The notes beneath the pieces were generated by a model. That model saw only the letters and a program-made list of their open reading frames with translations. It was not told the origin of the DNA and made no database searches. The position numbers and the translations under genes were made by a program. Shown here in pieces: positions 1 to 6,950 of a stretch of DNA of 35,089 nt (position 1 is its first letter; every line of letters begins with the position of its first letter). The stretch comes from Pseudomonadota bacterium (GTDB taxonomy: Bacteria > Pseudomonadota > Alphaproteobacteria > Rhizobiales > Hyphomicrobiaceae), in assembly GCA_021813195.1 (NCBI GenBank), contig JAKALI010000003.1:1-35089 (forward strand), written 5' to 3'.

Positions 1-470
1 AACGTCTGGTCGTACACGGCGAACTCGAAGCCCTCTGTTTCGGCGGGAACCGGCTCGGCGAGCGGGAGCGTGAAGATCAGCGCCAGAGCCCCGTCCTTGT
101 GCTCAAGGTAGTAGTCTTTGGGTTCATTCAGCTTGACGGACTGCTCTTTTACGCGAGCATAGGTGAAGAATTCGAACTCCTTGAGCCCGTCGATATTGAT
201 CTTGGCCAGCTCGGCCAACTCATCCCGGGAATAGACGCCGTCTCGGTTCTTATCGAGCCCCTGGATCGCCATCGCGGTATACATCTCGTCAAACGTCCAG
301 CGGTGCTGAAATCCCGAGATCTTACCGGCGTCATACAGGACCGTCGTCTCGACGTTCACCCAAACATGCGGATGGGCCTGCGCGTGTTGGGTGGCAGCGA
401 TCGACATGCAAGCGAGCAGCGCGCCTGCAACCGATGTTCGTCGCGCTTGAAACGTCCCACTCGATGTCAT
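1..470 (-). CDS. DUF1007 family periplasmic protein (3' part beyond window)
   Basis: The reading frame opens with ATG at 470, behind GGGAG, and runs off the left edge after about 156 codons. Residues 10-32 form a signal peptide (an Arg-rich start, then ALLACMSIA, ending near QAHA). The mature protein begins with HPHVWVNVET, the hallmark N-terminus of DUF1007 proteins. Residues 73-84 (DKNRDGVYSRDE) look like an EF-hand-type acidic loop, which is usual in this family. DUF1007 proteins are often encoded beside zinc, nickel or cobalt uptake genes, and their biochemical role is not established. Here the gene is divergent from a znuA-type gene, which supports a metal-related role by context only. 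The C-terminus and any downstream permease lie outside the window. Confidence 0.85.
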   Translation of the reverse strand, partial: MTSSGTFQARRTSVAGALLACMSIAATQHAQAHPHVWVNVETTVLYDAGKISGFQHRWTFDEMYTAMAIQGLDKNRDGVYSRDELAELAKINIDGLKEFEFFTYARVKEQSVKLNEPKDYYLEHKDGALALIFTLPLAEPVPAETEGFEFAVYDQT

Positions 471-900
471 CGTCACTCCCTATTGCAAGCCGAAAGTTTG
501 TCATCGCGTTGCACGCCGCCCCATGGGCGTCTCATGAATCGGGGCCGAAATCGGGACCGACGTGGAGCCCCCAGTCGCGAAATTATCATCTTAAAATATA
601 GAGCGACACGATGGCATCGGAACCCCGCGCCGCATTTTAGACACGAATGAGGATGTTATACTATCCGCGACGGCAATGCCCAGGGGTCTCACCATGATGC
701 CGAAAGACGTACAATCTTTCGCAATCGTCTGTTGCAACACTGTGTTTTTTCCGCGCTCCGCCCCAAAGCTCGCAGCGCAACGTTTGTGGGCTCTGCGCCA
801 CGTAGCAACTTCACACCCGCTGTTCCGTCCGCTCTCCCTACGAGAAACGTCGCTACGACGACAGCACGATGATCGGCCGGTCCGCAAGATCGTACGGGCG
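471..900. other. Divergent intergenic region between DUF1007 and znuA
   Basis: About 430 bases separate the two divergent start codons. The stretch contains an AT-rich patch near 580-602, a Zur-like half-site at 653-664 and several in-frame ATGs (676, 694, 697) that would extend znuA at its N-terminus. The minus-strand open frame here encodes nothing recognisable and is treated as a shadow. I see no tRNA, repeat or convincing terminator. Confidence 0.5.
653..664 (+). promoter_or_regulatory. Candidate Zur operator half-site
   Basis: ATGTTATACTAT matches the left half and centre of the alphaproteobacterial Zur box (ATGTTATA-N-TATAACAT). The right half decays to TATCCGCG, so the palindrome is incomplete. 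It sits between the divergent DUF1007 and znuA genes, where a zinc-responsive operator would be expected. The call rests on motif similarity plus context only. Confidence 0.35.
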
Positions 901-1869
901 ATGGCGGCCGCCCTCCTCTTGACTTTCGGGGCCCAGCCGGCGGTCGCTAGCTCGCTCGACGTCGTCGTGACGATTAAGCCTATCCATTCTCTTGTAGCCC
1001 AGGTGATGGGCGATACGGGCCAGCCCAAACTGCTCATCGATGGTGCCGCATCACCTCACACGTTTTCTTTGAAGCCCTCCGATGCCCGTGCTCTCAACAA
1101 TGCCGACGCCGTCTTTCGCGTTTCAGAAACTCTGGAACCGTTCACGCGCCGCATCCTTGCGAGCCTGCCGGAAACCGTTCGTGTCGTAACGCTCGCTAGC
1201 TCGAGCGGTCTCACCCTTCTGCCCATGCGGTCAGGAGACGGCTTTGAGGAGCACGACCATGAGCACGGCCATGACCATGGTCATAAGCACGGCGAAGCTG
1301 AGAAGGCGAAAAAGTCCAACGGAGCAAATAGAGAAGCGCAGCAAGATGCAATCGATGGCCATATCTGGCTCGATCCGGAAAACGCCAAGGTCATGTTGCG
1401 TGTGATCGCTGAGAGGCTCGGTGAACTCGCGCCCGATCAGGCAGCGACTTTCGATAAGAACGCGGCAACCGCCATCACCGCGCTCGATGCGTTGCAATCG
1501 GAGATCTCGCGCGCGATCGAGCCCCATCGTGGCAAGGCGTTCGTCGTCTTTCACGATGCCTATCAGTATTTCGAGACCCGTTTTGCGATCCCCGCGCTCG
1601 GCTCGATTACGGTGTCGCCTGAAGTGCAGCCATCCGCACGGCGCCTGAGCGAAATCCGTAGAAAGATTCGAGAGTTGGGTGCCGCGTGTGTCTTTGCCGA
1701 GCCGCAGTTCAAGTCCCGTCTGATCGACACGGTGATCGAAGGCACGAACGCCCGCTCTGGTGTCCTCGACCCGATCGGCGCAGATGTACCGGCGGGTCCC
1801 GATGCCTACGCGCGCATTCTGCGCACGCTCACCGCAAATTTGACGGGCTGCCTCGGCGCAGGCGCTTAG
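901..1869 (+). CDS. znuA: Zinc ABC transporter substrate-binding protein, ZnuA type
   Basis: This is a periplasmic cluster A-I metal-binding protein that hands Zn(II) to a ZnuBC permease. From the ATG at 901 it has 322 residues. Expected ligands are visible: His53 (SPHTFSLKPSD), His154 (DGHIWLDPEN), His218 (FHDAYQYF) and Asp290 (LDPIGAD). Residues 117-130 are a His/Asp/Glu-rich loop typical of zinc rather than manganese binders. Cys263 and Cys317 could form the ZnuA disulfide. The start is uncertain: 901 gives a hydrophobic leader without a charged n-region, and the basic stretch just upstream (VRKIVRA) has no start codon of its own. ATGs at 676-697, with AGGGG upstream of 694, would add 68-75 residues. 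No znuB or znuC follows, so the permease must be elsewhere or left of the window. Confidence 0.88.
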   Translation: MAAALLLTFGAQPAVASSLDVVVTIKPIHSLVAQVMGDTGQPKLLIDGAASPHTFSLKPSDARALNNADAVFRVSETLEPFTRRILASLPETVRVVTLASSSGLTLLPMRSGDGFEEHDHEHGHDHGHKHGEAEKAKKSNGANREAQQDAIDGHIWLDPENAKVMLRVIAERLGELAPDQAATFDKNAATAITALDALQSEISRAIEPHRGKAFVVFHDAYQYFETRFAIPALGSITVSPEVQPSARRLSEIRRKIRELGAACVFAEPQFKSRLIDTVIEGTNARSGVLDPIGADVPAGPDAYARILRTLTANLTGCLGAGA

Positions 1870-1904
1870 CCGACAGGCCTGCGTCATATAGAGTGGGATT
1901 GGGA

Positions 1905-1942
1905 ATAAGAAAACTGGCCCGGAGTAGACGTCCGCGCCAGTT
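1905..1942 (-). terminator. Rho-independent terminator after the L,D-transpeptidase
   Basis: AACTGGC (1912-1918) pairs with GCCAGTT (1936-1942), and CGGA/TCCG extends the stem across a single C:C mismatch around a 7-base loop. On the minus strand the hairpin is followed by a T-rich run (TTTTCTTATT), so it points leftward. It lies between the convergent ends of znuA and the L,D-transpeptidase gene and may slow transcription from both sides. Confidence 0.7.
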
Positions 1943-1999
1943 CCAATTTGCGCGATCAGGACACGGCTCCGTGACGCGGCTTTCCACCAGGAGAACGTC

Positions 2000-2731
2000 T
2001 TATTGAACCGCAACCGTGCGAGTCGTGATCGAGCGTGTACCCTCGCCAGATTTCCGCCCGTAGTTCACGACACGGCGATCATTCGCGGGCTCAGCCGCGG
2101 GCGGTGGTGAGGTGTCAGCGACGGCAGCACCGGTCTTAAACCGCTCCCACGTCACGGTCACGATGGTTCCCACGGGCACGCGCGGATATAGATCGAGCAC
2201 GTCTTCATTGAACATGCGGATGCAGCCTTTAGAGACCGCCTGACCGATCGTCCAGGGCGCATCGGTGCCATGGATGCGGTAGGTCGAGGAACCCAGATAC
2301 AGCGCCCGCACGCCCAGCGGGTTCATCGGATGGCCGCCGGGCACCCAGCGCGGCAGCCGCGGGTTCTCTGCGAGCATGGTGGGAGTTGGAGTCCAAGCCG
2401 GATTTTCCCGCTTCATAGACACGGTCGTGCGGCCTTGCCAGCGGCTCTGTTCGCGTGGAACGGCGATGGGATAACTGATGGCCCTGCCGGGCTGCGTGAT
2501 GAGATAGAGACGGCGGTCGCCGAATGAGACGATGATTTGACCGGCCTTGTAGCGGCTATCGAAGCTCACGATAGACCGCTGCCCGCCCCATTCGCTCCCG
2601 CCGCCCCAAAGAAACTCGACCTGAGCCACGGCTGCGCCGGGAGTGATCACCGCCGCGAAAAGCGCAGCGAACAGCCCAAAAAGTCCCGCCCTGAAGTCTT
2701 TCAGCAGTCGTGTCGACGTCGCTGCAATCAT
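2000..2731 (-). CDS. L,D-transpeptidase (YkuD/ErfK family)
   Basis: This is a periplasmic peptidoglycan-modifying enzyme that forms 3-3 crosslinks or attaches proteins to the wall through a catalytic cysteine. The YkuD signature is complete: His154 in HGTDAPW and Cys170 in SKGCIRM. From the ATG at 2731 (GGGGT upstream) the protein has 243 residues. The first 36 form a signal peptide (KDFRAGLF, a hydrophobic core, then AVA before QVEF). An in-frame TTG at 2752 would add seven residues. The region after the catalytic domain is Ala/Pro-rich and probably disordered. It is a single gene with its own leftward terminator, so it is not obviously part of an operon. The exact activity (crosslinking or lipoprotein attachment) cannot be told from the sequence. 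Confidence 0.9.
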   Translation of the reverse strand: MIAATSTRLLKDFRAGLFGLFAALFAAVITPGAAVAQVEFLWGGGSEWGGQRSIVSFDSRYKAGQIIVSFGDRRLYLITQPGRAISYPIAVPREQSRWQGRTTVSMKRENPAWTPTPTMLAENPRLPRWVPGGHPMNPLGVRALYLGSSTYRIHGTDAPWTIGQAVSKGCIRMFNEDVLDLYPRVPVGTIVTVTWERFKTGAAVADTSPPPAAEPANDRRVVNYGRKSGEGTRSITTRTVAVQ

Positions 2732-3114
2732 GCGCGCACCCCGCTTGGTCAATGCTTGCCTCGAACGGCTCTCCAGAGCCGCGCCGCTCGGTCACCCCAT
2801 CGCTACTGGGAATATGGTGAACCTTTCGTATAACCCAACCACCGAGGGGCGGGGAGGGCTATTGGGCCACACTCTTGTCACGATCGACCGCTCCGCGGAT
2901 TCAATGGTCTGATCCTGCTCATTTTCATGGCAAATTGGCACTTCAACATGGCGCTTCGAACCCGCGGCACGACGAACGGAGAGTTCTACCCGATCGACGG
3001 ATAAATCGGTGTTGCGGCTGCTACACGGCCAGATCATGCCCACAACACGGTCACTCCTCGGTCAAATCTCGGCGAGTCGGTCAAATCTTGGCGAGCGCGT
3101 GCTTAAGGGTGTCG
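2732..3114. other. Non-coding stretch with small repeats
   Basis: This 383-base gap lies between the oxidoreductase stop and the L,D-transpeptidase start. It holds a small hairpin (CGGCTC at 2766-2771 with GAGCCG at 2776-2781), a GC-rich run near 2845-2860 and the tandem repeat at 3058-3095. Open frames across it show no recognisable protein. The L,D-transpeptidase promoter must lie here, but I see no clear -35/-10 pair. Confidence 0.45.
3058..3095. repeat. Two-copy 19-bp tandem repeat
   Basis: TCGGTCAAATCTCGGCGAG (3058-3076) is followed directly by a second copy (3077-3095) with one change, C to T. It lies about 20 bases past the stop of the oxidoreductase gene. It could be slippage debris or paired protein sites. 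No function is assigned. Confidence 0.75.
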
Positions 3115-4578
3115 TCAACCCAACTTCGCGATCCAACCGATCACTTTCCGCACGAGGGGCGAGCCTGCCTTGTCGGTGAAAAATCGATACGCTGCGCGCT
3201 TGTTGATTTCTGACAGCGTCGGGTACGGCGAGACCCACTCCGTCATGGCCTTGATGTTGAGGCCCTGCGAAATCGCGAGCGCCCACATCTGGATCAACTC
3301 ACCCGCGTGCGCGCCCAAGATCGTGGTGCCTAGAATGCGGCCCTTCTTATCGACGACGGCTTTGACGTGCCCGATGGTCTCCCGCTCGGCCTGTGCGCGG
3401 TCGTTCTCGTGAAACGGCCAGCGCAACACGCGCGGGGCGTATTTTTGTTGGCGGGCCTGCTCTTCTGTGAGACCAACGTGCGCCAGTTCCGGATCGGTGA
3501 AGGTGACCCACGGGATATGGGCCAGCGACGTCTTCGCGGGCAGACGAAACAGCGCGCGCCGGATGACGATGCCCGCGTGATAATTCGCCACATGGGTGAA
3601 TTGCAGCCCTCCCGTCACGTCACCAATCGCAAAAACACGCTTGTTGGAGGTGCGCAGTCCGCGATCGACGACAATTCCGCCCTTTGCGGTTTTGATGCCA
3701 GCCTTGTCGAGACCGAGATCGGATACGTTGGGCCTCCGGCCTACAGCCAGCAAGATGTGCGAACCGTCGAACCGCAGCATACCGTCCGCGCCTTTGGCAA
3801 AAACCTGCACGCCAGCCGCCGTGCGCGCAACGCGCTCAACGCTCGTGCCTTCGCGGATGTCGATCCCCTCCGCGCGCAAGTGCTCGAGAAGCAAGCGCGT
3901 CAGTTCCGGATCATCCTTACTAAGCGCCTTCGCGCCCTCAAGGACGGTCACCTGGCTGCCCAGACGCCGGTGGGCCTGCGCCATCTCCATGCCGATCGGA
4001 CCACCGCCGATCACGATCAGATGCGGTATCGGGCCCGCGTTGTCGAACAGAGTCTCGTTGGTGAAATAGCCTGTCTCATCCAGACCCGGGATCGGCGGCA
4101 CCAACGGTGTGGACCCCGTCGCAATTACGAAGCGCCGCGCGGTGATGATGTGATCGCCGGCCTCGACGGTGCGCGCATCGCGGAATTTGCCCGGCGCCTG
4201 GATCACACGCACGCCAAGCCCCGTGAATCGCTCCACCGAATCGTTGGGCGCGATGGCCGCGATCACAGCGTGGACGCCGTCGTGCACGGCTGCGAAATCG
4301 ATCGCGGGCTCAACCGGCGCAATCCCGAATGGGCCAGCTGATCGCATGGCATGGGCGCGCTTGGCCGCGGCGATGAACGCCTTCGAAGGCACGCAACCGT
4401 AGTTGAGGCAGTCGCCGCCCATCTTGTGCTTTTCAATCAGGACAACGCTACGTCCGAACGCTGCAGCGGCGGCCGCGACAGACAAGCCACCCGAGCCCGC
4501 TCCCAGGACGCAAAGGTCGACGTCCAGCGTGGCCTGGTCCGACGCAACCTCTCCGTTCGCGGCATCAGACGTCTTCAC
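3115..4578 (-). CDS. FAD-dependent disulfide oxidoreductase, dihydrolipoamide dehydrogenase/mercuric reductase-like
   Basis: This is a 487-residue class I flavin disulfide reductase. The FAD-binding GAGSGG lies at 27-32, the redox pair Cys57/Cys62 in GGDCLNYGCVPSK, the NAD(P)-binding GGGPIG in the middle, and the second FAD motif near AIGDVTGG. In lipoamide dehydrogenase the C-terminal motif is HPTxxE; here it reads PYPTLSE, with Tyr452 where the acid-base His should be. That argues against the pyruvate dehydrogenase E3 role and is closer to MerA-like enzymes, but the MerA vicinal cysteine tail is absent. The GTG start at 4578 (GGAGC upstream) overlaps the TVP38/TMEM64 gene by 14 bases, so the two are translationally coupled. 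The substrate is unknown. Confidence 0.85.
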   Translation of the reverse strand: MKTSDAANGEVASDQATLDVDLCVLGAGSGGLSVAAAAAAFGRSVVLIEKHKMGGDCLNYGCVPSKAFIAAAKRAHAMRSAGPFGIAPVEPAIDFAAVHDGVHAVIAAIAPNDSVERFTGLGVRVIQAPGKFRDARTVEAGDHIITARRFVIATGSTPLVPPIPGLDETGYFTNETLFDNAGPIPHLIVIGGGPIGMEMAQAHRRLGSQVTVLEGAKALSKDDPELTRLLLEHLRAEGIDIREGTSVERVARTAAGVQVFAKGADGMLRFDGSHILLAVGRRPNVSDLGLDKAGIKTAKGGIVVDRGLRTSNKRVFAIGDVTGGLQFTHVANYHAGIVIRRALFRLPAKTSLAHIPWVTFTDPELAHVGLTEEQARQQKYAPRVLRWPFHENDRAQAERETIGHVKAVVDKKGRILGTTILGAHAGELIQMWALAISQGLNIKAMTEWVSPYPTLSEINKRAAYRFFTDKAGSPLVRKVIGWIAKLG

Positions 4579-5473
4579 GGCGCGGGCTCCACTTCTTTGC
4601 GATCACGGGGATGAGGGCGATGAGACCGAGCAGCACGAAGGCGGCAAGACTCTCGCGCGTCACGAGTTGACTGGTATCGATCGTGTAAGGACATGCAAGG
4701 CCCGGGTCGTTGACTTGGCGGGCTAAGCACGCGGCATGCACCGAATTTTGCGCTTCCACCACGCTGCCGAGACCGGAACCGGCGACGGAAAACGCGAGCG
4801 TGCCGGGAATGATGCCGAGCAGCGTGCCCACCACAAACGTCCGCAACGACACGCCCAAGAGCGCGGGCGCGAGATTGACGACGACGAACGGGAACACCGG
4901 CACGAGACGTAGAAACAAAAGGTAGCTCAAAGCATTCTCCTGAAATCCTTCCCGCAGCTTGGAAAGCCATGGTCCCGCTTTGTGAGCCAGCGCTTCCCCT
5001 ACCGACGAGCGGGCGATCAAAAACAGGAGTGTTGCGCCCGTGGTGGCGGCAACGACCGTTGCGGGCGCCGCGATCTGCCAGCCGAAGAGCAACCCGCCCA
5101 TGAGCGTCATGACGAGCCCACCCGGCAAGGAGAGCGCCACGACGGCAACGTAGACCGCCATGTAAATGGCTACCGCTGCCGCGAGGTTCGCATCGACAAG
5201 CGCGCGCAGGGCTTCATAATTGCGTCCGACCGTCTCGAAGGACAGATAGCGGTGCCAGCCCATGGCGAAAACGAGGCCCATCGCGGCAACGAGCAGCAGT
5301 GGGGCGAGCCAGCGCCGCCAGGAGATTGCCGACGCCGGAGCGGGATTTGGGGAGGTCATGAACCAGCTCGTGGTGTTGTCGCGATCCGAATTGGCGCCGC
5401 CGTCGTGCGAGGTCGTATCCGCGTCAGCGTGATGGTGATACATCGTTGAGCGACCAATCATAGGCATAGTCAT
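4565..5473 (-). CDS. TVP38/TMEM64 (VTT domain) membrane protein
   Basis: This is an integral membrane protein of the DedA/VTT superfamily, up to 302 residues long. A first membrane helix lies near WLAPLLLVAAMGLVF. It is followed by the VTT core with GGLVMTLMGGLLFG, a re-entrant-type Gly-rich segment, and then FLRLVPVFPF and GIIPGTLAF. The N-terminus is His/Asp-rich and soluble. The start is uncertain: ATG 5473 overlaps the upstream DUF547 gene by 50 bases, ATG 5443 by 20, and ATG 5359 leaves a gap; none has a clear Shine-Dalgarno. It lies between DUF547 and a disulfide oxidoreductase and is probably co-transcribed with both. Superfamily members are linked to lipid scrambling and membrane homeostasis; the substrate here is not known. 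Confidence 0.85.
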   Translation of the reverse strand: MTMPMIGRSTMYHHHADADTTSHDGGANSDRDNTTSWFMTSPNPAPASAISWRRWLAPLLLVAAMGLVFAMGWHRYLSFETVGRNYEALRALVDANLAAAVAIYMAVYVAVVALSLPGGLVMTLMGGLLFGWQIAAPATVVAATTGATLLFLIARSSVGEALAHKAGPWLSKLREGFQENALSYLLFLRLVPVFPFVVVNLAPALLGVSLRTFVVGTLLGIIPGTLAFSVAGSGLGSVVEAQNSVHAACLARQVNDPGLACPYTIDTSQLVTRESLAAFVLLGLIALIPVIAKKWSPRREDV

Positions 5474-6290
5474 CGATCTTTTTCGCTTTGGCGAGCTGCG
5501 GCACGAGATCGTCGCGCGCGTACGTCTTCAAATGCGCGATTACGCTCTGCTCGCTCCCGCCGAAATCGTCCTGAAACCAGGAGTAGATCGATGAAACGAT
5601 GAGACGCTTGCCATCGAAGCGGACGCCGCGCGGGTGATTGACGAAGGCGCGTGCGGCGGCATCCAACTGGGCATCGAGTCGCGCCCCCACGAAGGCCTCT
5701 GGTCCGAGATCGGGACAGCCGATCGACGCGCAATTGACGGCGTAATGCACGCGGGAATCGGCAAAGATCGGTCGCAGGATGGCGTGTTCGATATCATCGA
5801 GGCTGAGTTTCTGGCTGGCCACCGTGGTGACCTTGGCCTTCCATGGACCACCCGTGATCGCCGCCACGACGCCGCCGCCCAAGCGAATATCCTTGATCGA
5901 AGCGACAGGGTAGGCATCGAGGACGATGTCGATCGTCTTTGCATTGTAAAGATTGGCCCAGAAGGCGAATTGCTCGGGGCGGTCGAGGCCTGCGACGTCG
6001 ACGGCCTCAAGGGCGCGAACGTAGGACTTCAAGTCGGCATGCGCCTGCGACTTGAATCGCCGGTAGTCGACACGCGCAACGCCATCCTCGCCATGCCGGA
6101 CGAAGGTCTTGATGAGGCGGTCCCAGACCGCGTGATCGACGCGCGCCACCGATCCTGGCGTGTGGCGCGCAAAGATCTCCCCCAACGCGGCGGCCGTCGC
6201 TGGCTGGGCGAGCGATCCGCTGAGGCCCAGACTGATGAACAGGCCGATGACCAGACCGAATACACGGCGCCCGACCGGACCGCGGGCCAT
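5424..6290 (-). CDS. DUF547 domain-containing secreted protein
   Basis: From the ATG at 6290 (GGGAGG 11 bases upstream) the product has 288 residues and starts with a good signal peptide (MARGPVGRR, a hydrophobic core, then QPATAA). Longer in-frame starts at 6371 and 6356 exist but would bury that signal. The DUF547 core includes FWANLYNAKTIDIVL, VHYAVNCASIGCPDL and IYSWFQDDFGG. The conserved Asn/Cys/Cys positions suggest a fold with a possible catalytic or metal site, but no activity is established for the family. It is the first gene of the leftward trio DUF547 - TVP38 - oxidoreductase, which suggests a shared envelope-related role. Confidence 0.85.
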   Translation of the reverse strand: MARGPVGRRVFGLVIGLFISLGLSGSLAQPATAAALGEIFARHTPGSVARVDHAVWDRLIKTFVRHGEDGVARVDYRRFKSQAHADLKSYVRALEAVDVAGLDRPEQFAFWANLYNAKTIDIVLDAYPVASIKDIRLGGGVVAAITGGPWKAKVTTVASQKLSLDDIEHAILRPIFADSRVHYAVNCASIGCPDLGPEAFVGARLDAQLDAAARAFVNHPRGVRFDGKRLIVSSIYSWFQDDFGGSEQSVIAHLKTYARDDLVPQLAKAKKIDDYAYDWSLNDVSPSR

Positions 6291-6524
6291 CGCGCCCACT
6301 GCCTCCCGAGGATCGGATGGTGTCCGCGACGAGAAAGGCGTGATGCTCGGGCGCATGGGGTAGACTCTCAAGACCGTTGGGTGATCGCAGCGGGTACGTT
6401 GGTACCGTCATTCGGGTTTCGCGGTTGCGGCCCGACCGGGCGGCATCAAACCCGGGAAATCGGACGACGCGAGGGCCGGCGCGGCGTGCCGCGAGTCTTT
6501 GAGCGGCTTTCACGCATTCCGGGG

Positions 6525-6553
6525 CTTCACACGCGTCAAAAACCTGCTATACG
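6525..6553 (+). promoter_or_regulatory. Candidate sigma-70 promoter
   Basis: CTTCAC (6525-6530) and TATACG (6548-6553) are 17 bases apart, and the -10 box is preceded by TGC, giving an extended -10. Transcription would start near 6560, just before the hairpin at 6563. It could serve tRNA-fMet with the hairpin in its leader, or a very short RNA. Confidence 0.35.
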
Positions 6554-6562
6554 GACCTAAGC

Positions 6563-6586
6563 AGCCGCCCCGATGGGGCGGCTTTT
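6563..6586 (+). terminator. Hairpin with T-run, plus-directed
   Basis: GCCGCCCC (6564-6571) and GGGGCGGC (6575-6582) form a perfect stem with a GAT loop, extended by an A:T pair and followed by TTTT. No plus-strand gene lies just upstream, so the transcript it ends is unidentified. Confidence 0.6.
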
Positions 6587-6691
6587 GCATCGGCGGGCTC
6601 CGACCGGGAACCCGCTTGGAAGGCCTCCACGACGATCGCATGAGCGAGGACTTGGGCCTCGGCGCGCGCCGGGAGAGCTTCCGTATGGTGA

Positions 6692-6768
<77 letters not shown>

Positions 6769-6774
6769 AATTTG

Positions 6775-6811
6775 TGGCGCTAAGTCAAAGACTTAGCGCC
6801 ATTTTGCTTTT
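6775..6811 (+). terminator. Rho-independent terminator of tRNA-fMet
   Basis: TGGCGCTAAGTC (6775-6786) and GACTTAGCGCCA (6790-6801) form a perfect 12-bp stem with an AAA loop, followed by TTTTGCTTTT. It starts seven bases after the tRNA CCA. Its mirror symmetry means it could also stop leftward transcription from the GTPase gene. Confidence 0.9.
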
Positions 6812-6886
6812 CAGGACCGTGTTGCAAACGAACGCAATGCGAACCCGCGCAATATCAAAGGCTTACGACCGCTCCCGGCTGTTCCG

Positions 6887-6908
6887 TGCGACACGGATGC
6901 GACACGGG
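6887..6908. repeat. 11-bp tandem direct repeat
   Basis: TGCGACACGGA (6887-6897) is followed at once by TGCGACACGGG (6898-6908). It lies between the tRNA terminator and the end of the GTPase gene, in a 139-base non-coding gap. Short direct repeats in this position resemble integrase arm-type sites, but that reading is speculative. Confidence 0.6.
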
Positions 6909-6950
6909 TGCTGCTCAAGTCCGCGTGGCGTTCTCCTCCTGCTTCATCAA

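Larger units (their letters stand above)
6291..6691. other. Divergent region between DUF547 and tRNA-fMet
   Basis: About 400 bases hold no recognisable gene. They contain short inverted repeats (for example near 6480-6495), a promoter-like pair at 6525-6553 and a strong plus-directed hairpin with a T-run at 6563-6586. The promoter of tRNA-fMet should be here, but the hairpin lies between the best promoter candidate and the tRNA. Confidence 0.45.

Noticed and set aside
591..1037. A minus-strand frame in the DUF1007/znuA gap
   Set aside because: It overlaps the znuA signal-peptide region and the regulatory site, with no recognisable domain and shadow composition.
3367..4341. A 324-codon plus-strand frame opposite the disulfide oxidoreductase
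   Set aside because: It is a shadow of a gene with complete FAD and NAD motifs; no protein features of its own were seen.
3115..4578. E3 component of a 2-oxoacid dehydrogenase (lpd)
   Set aside because: No E1 or E2 genes are nearby and the catalytic His is replaced by Tyr.
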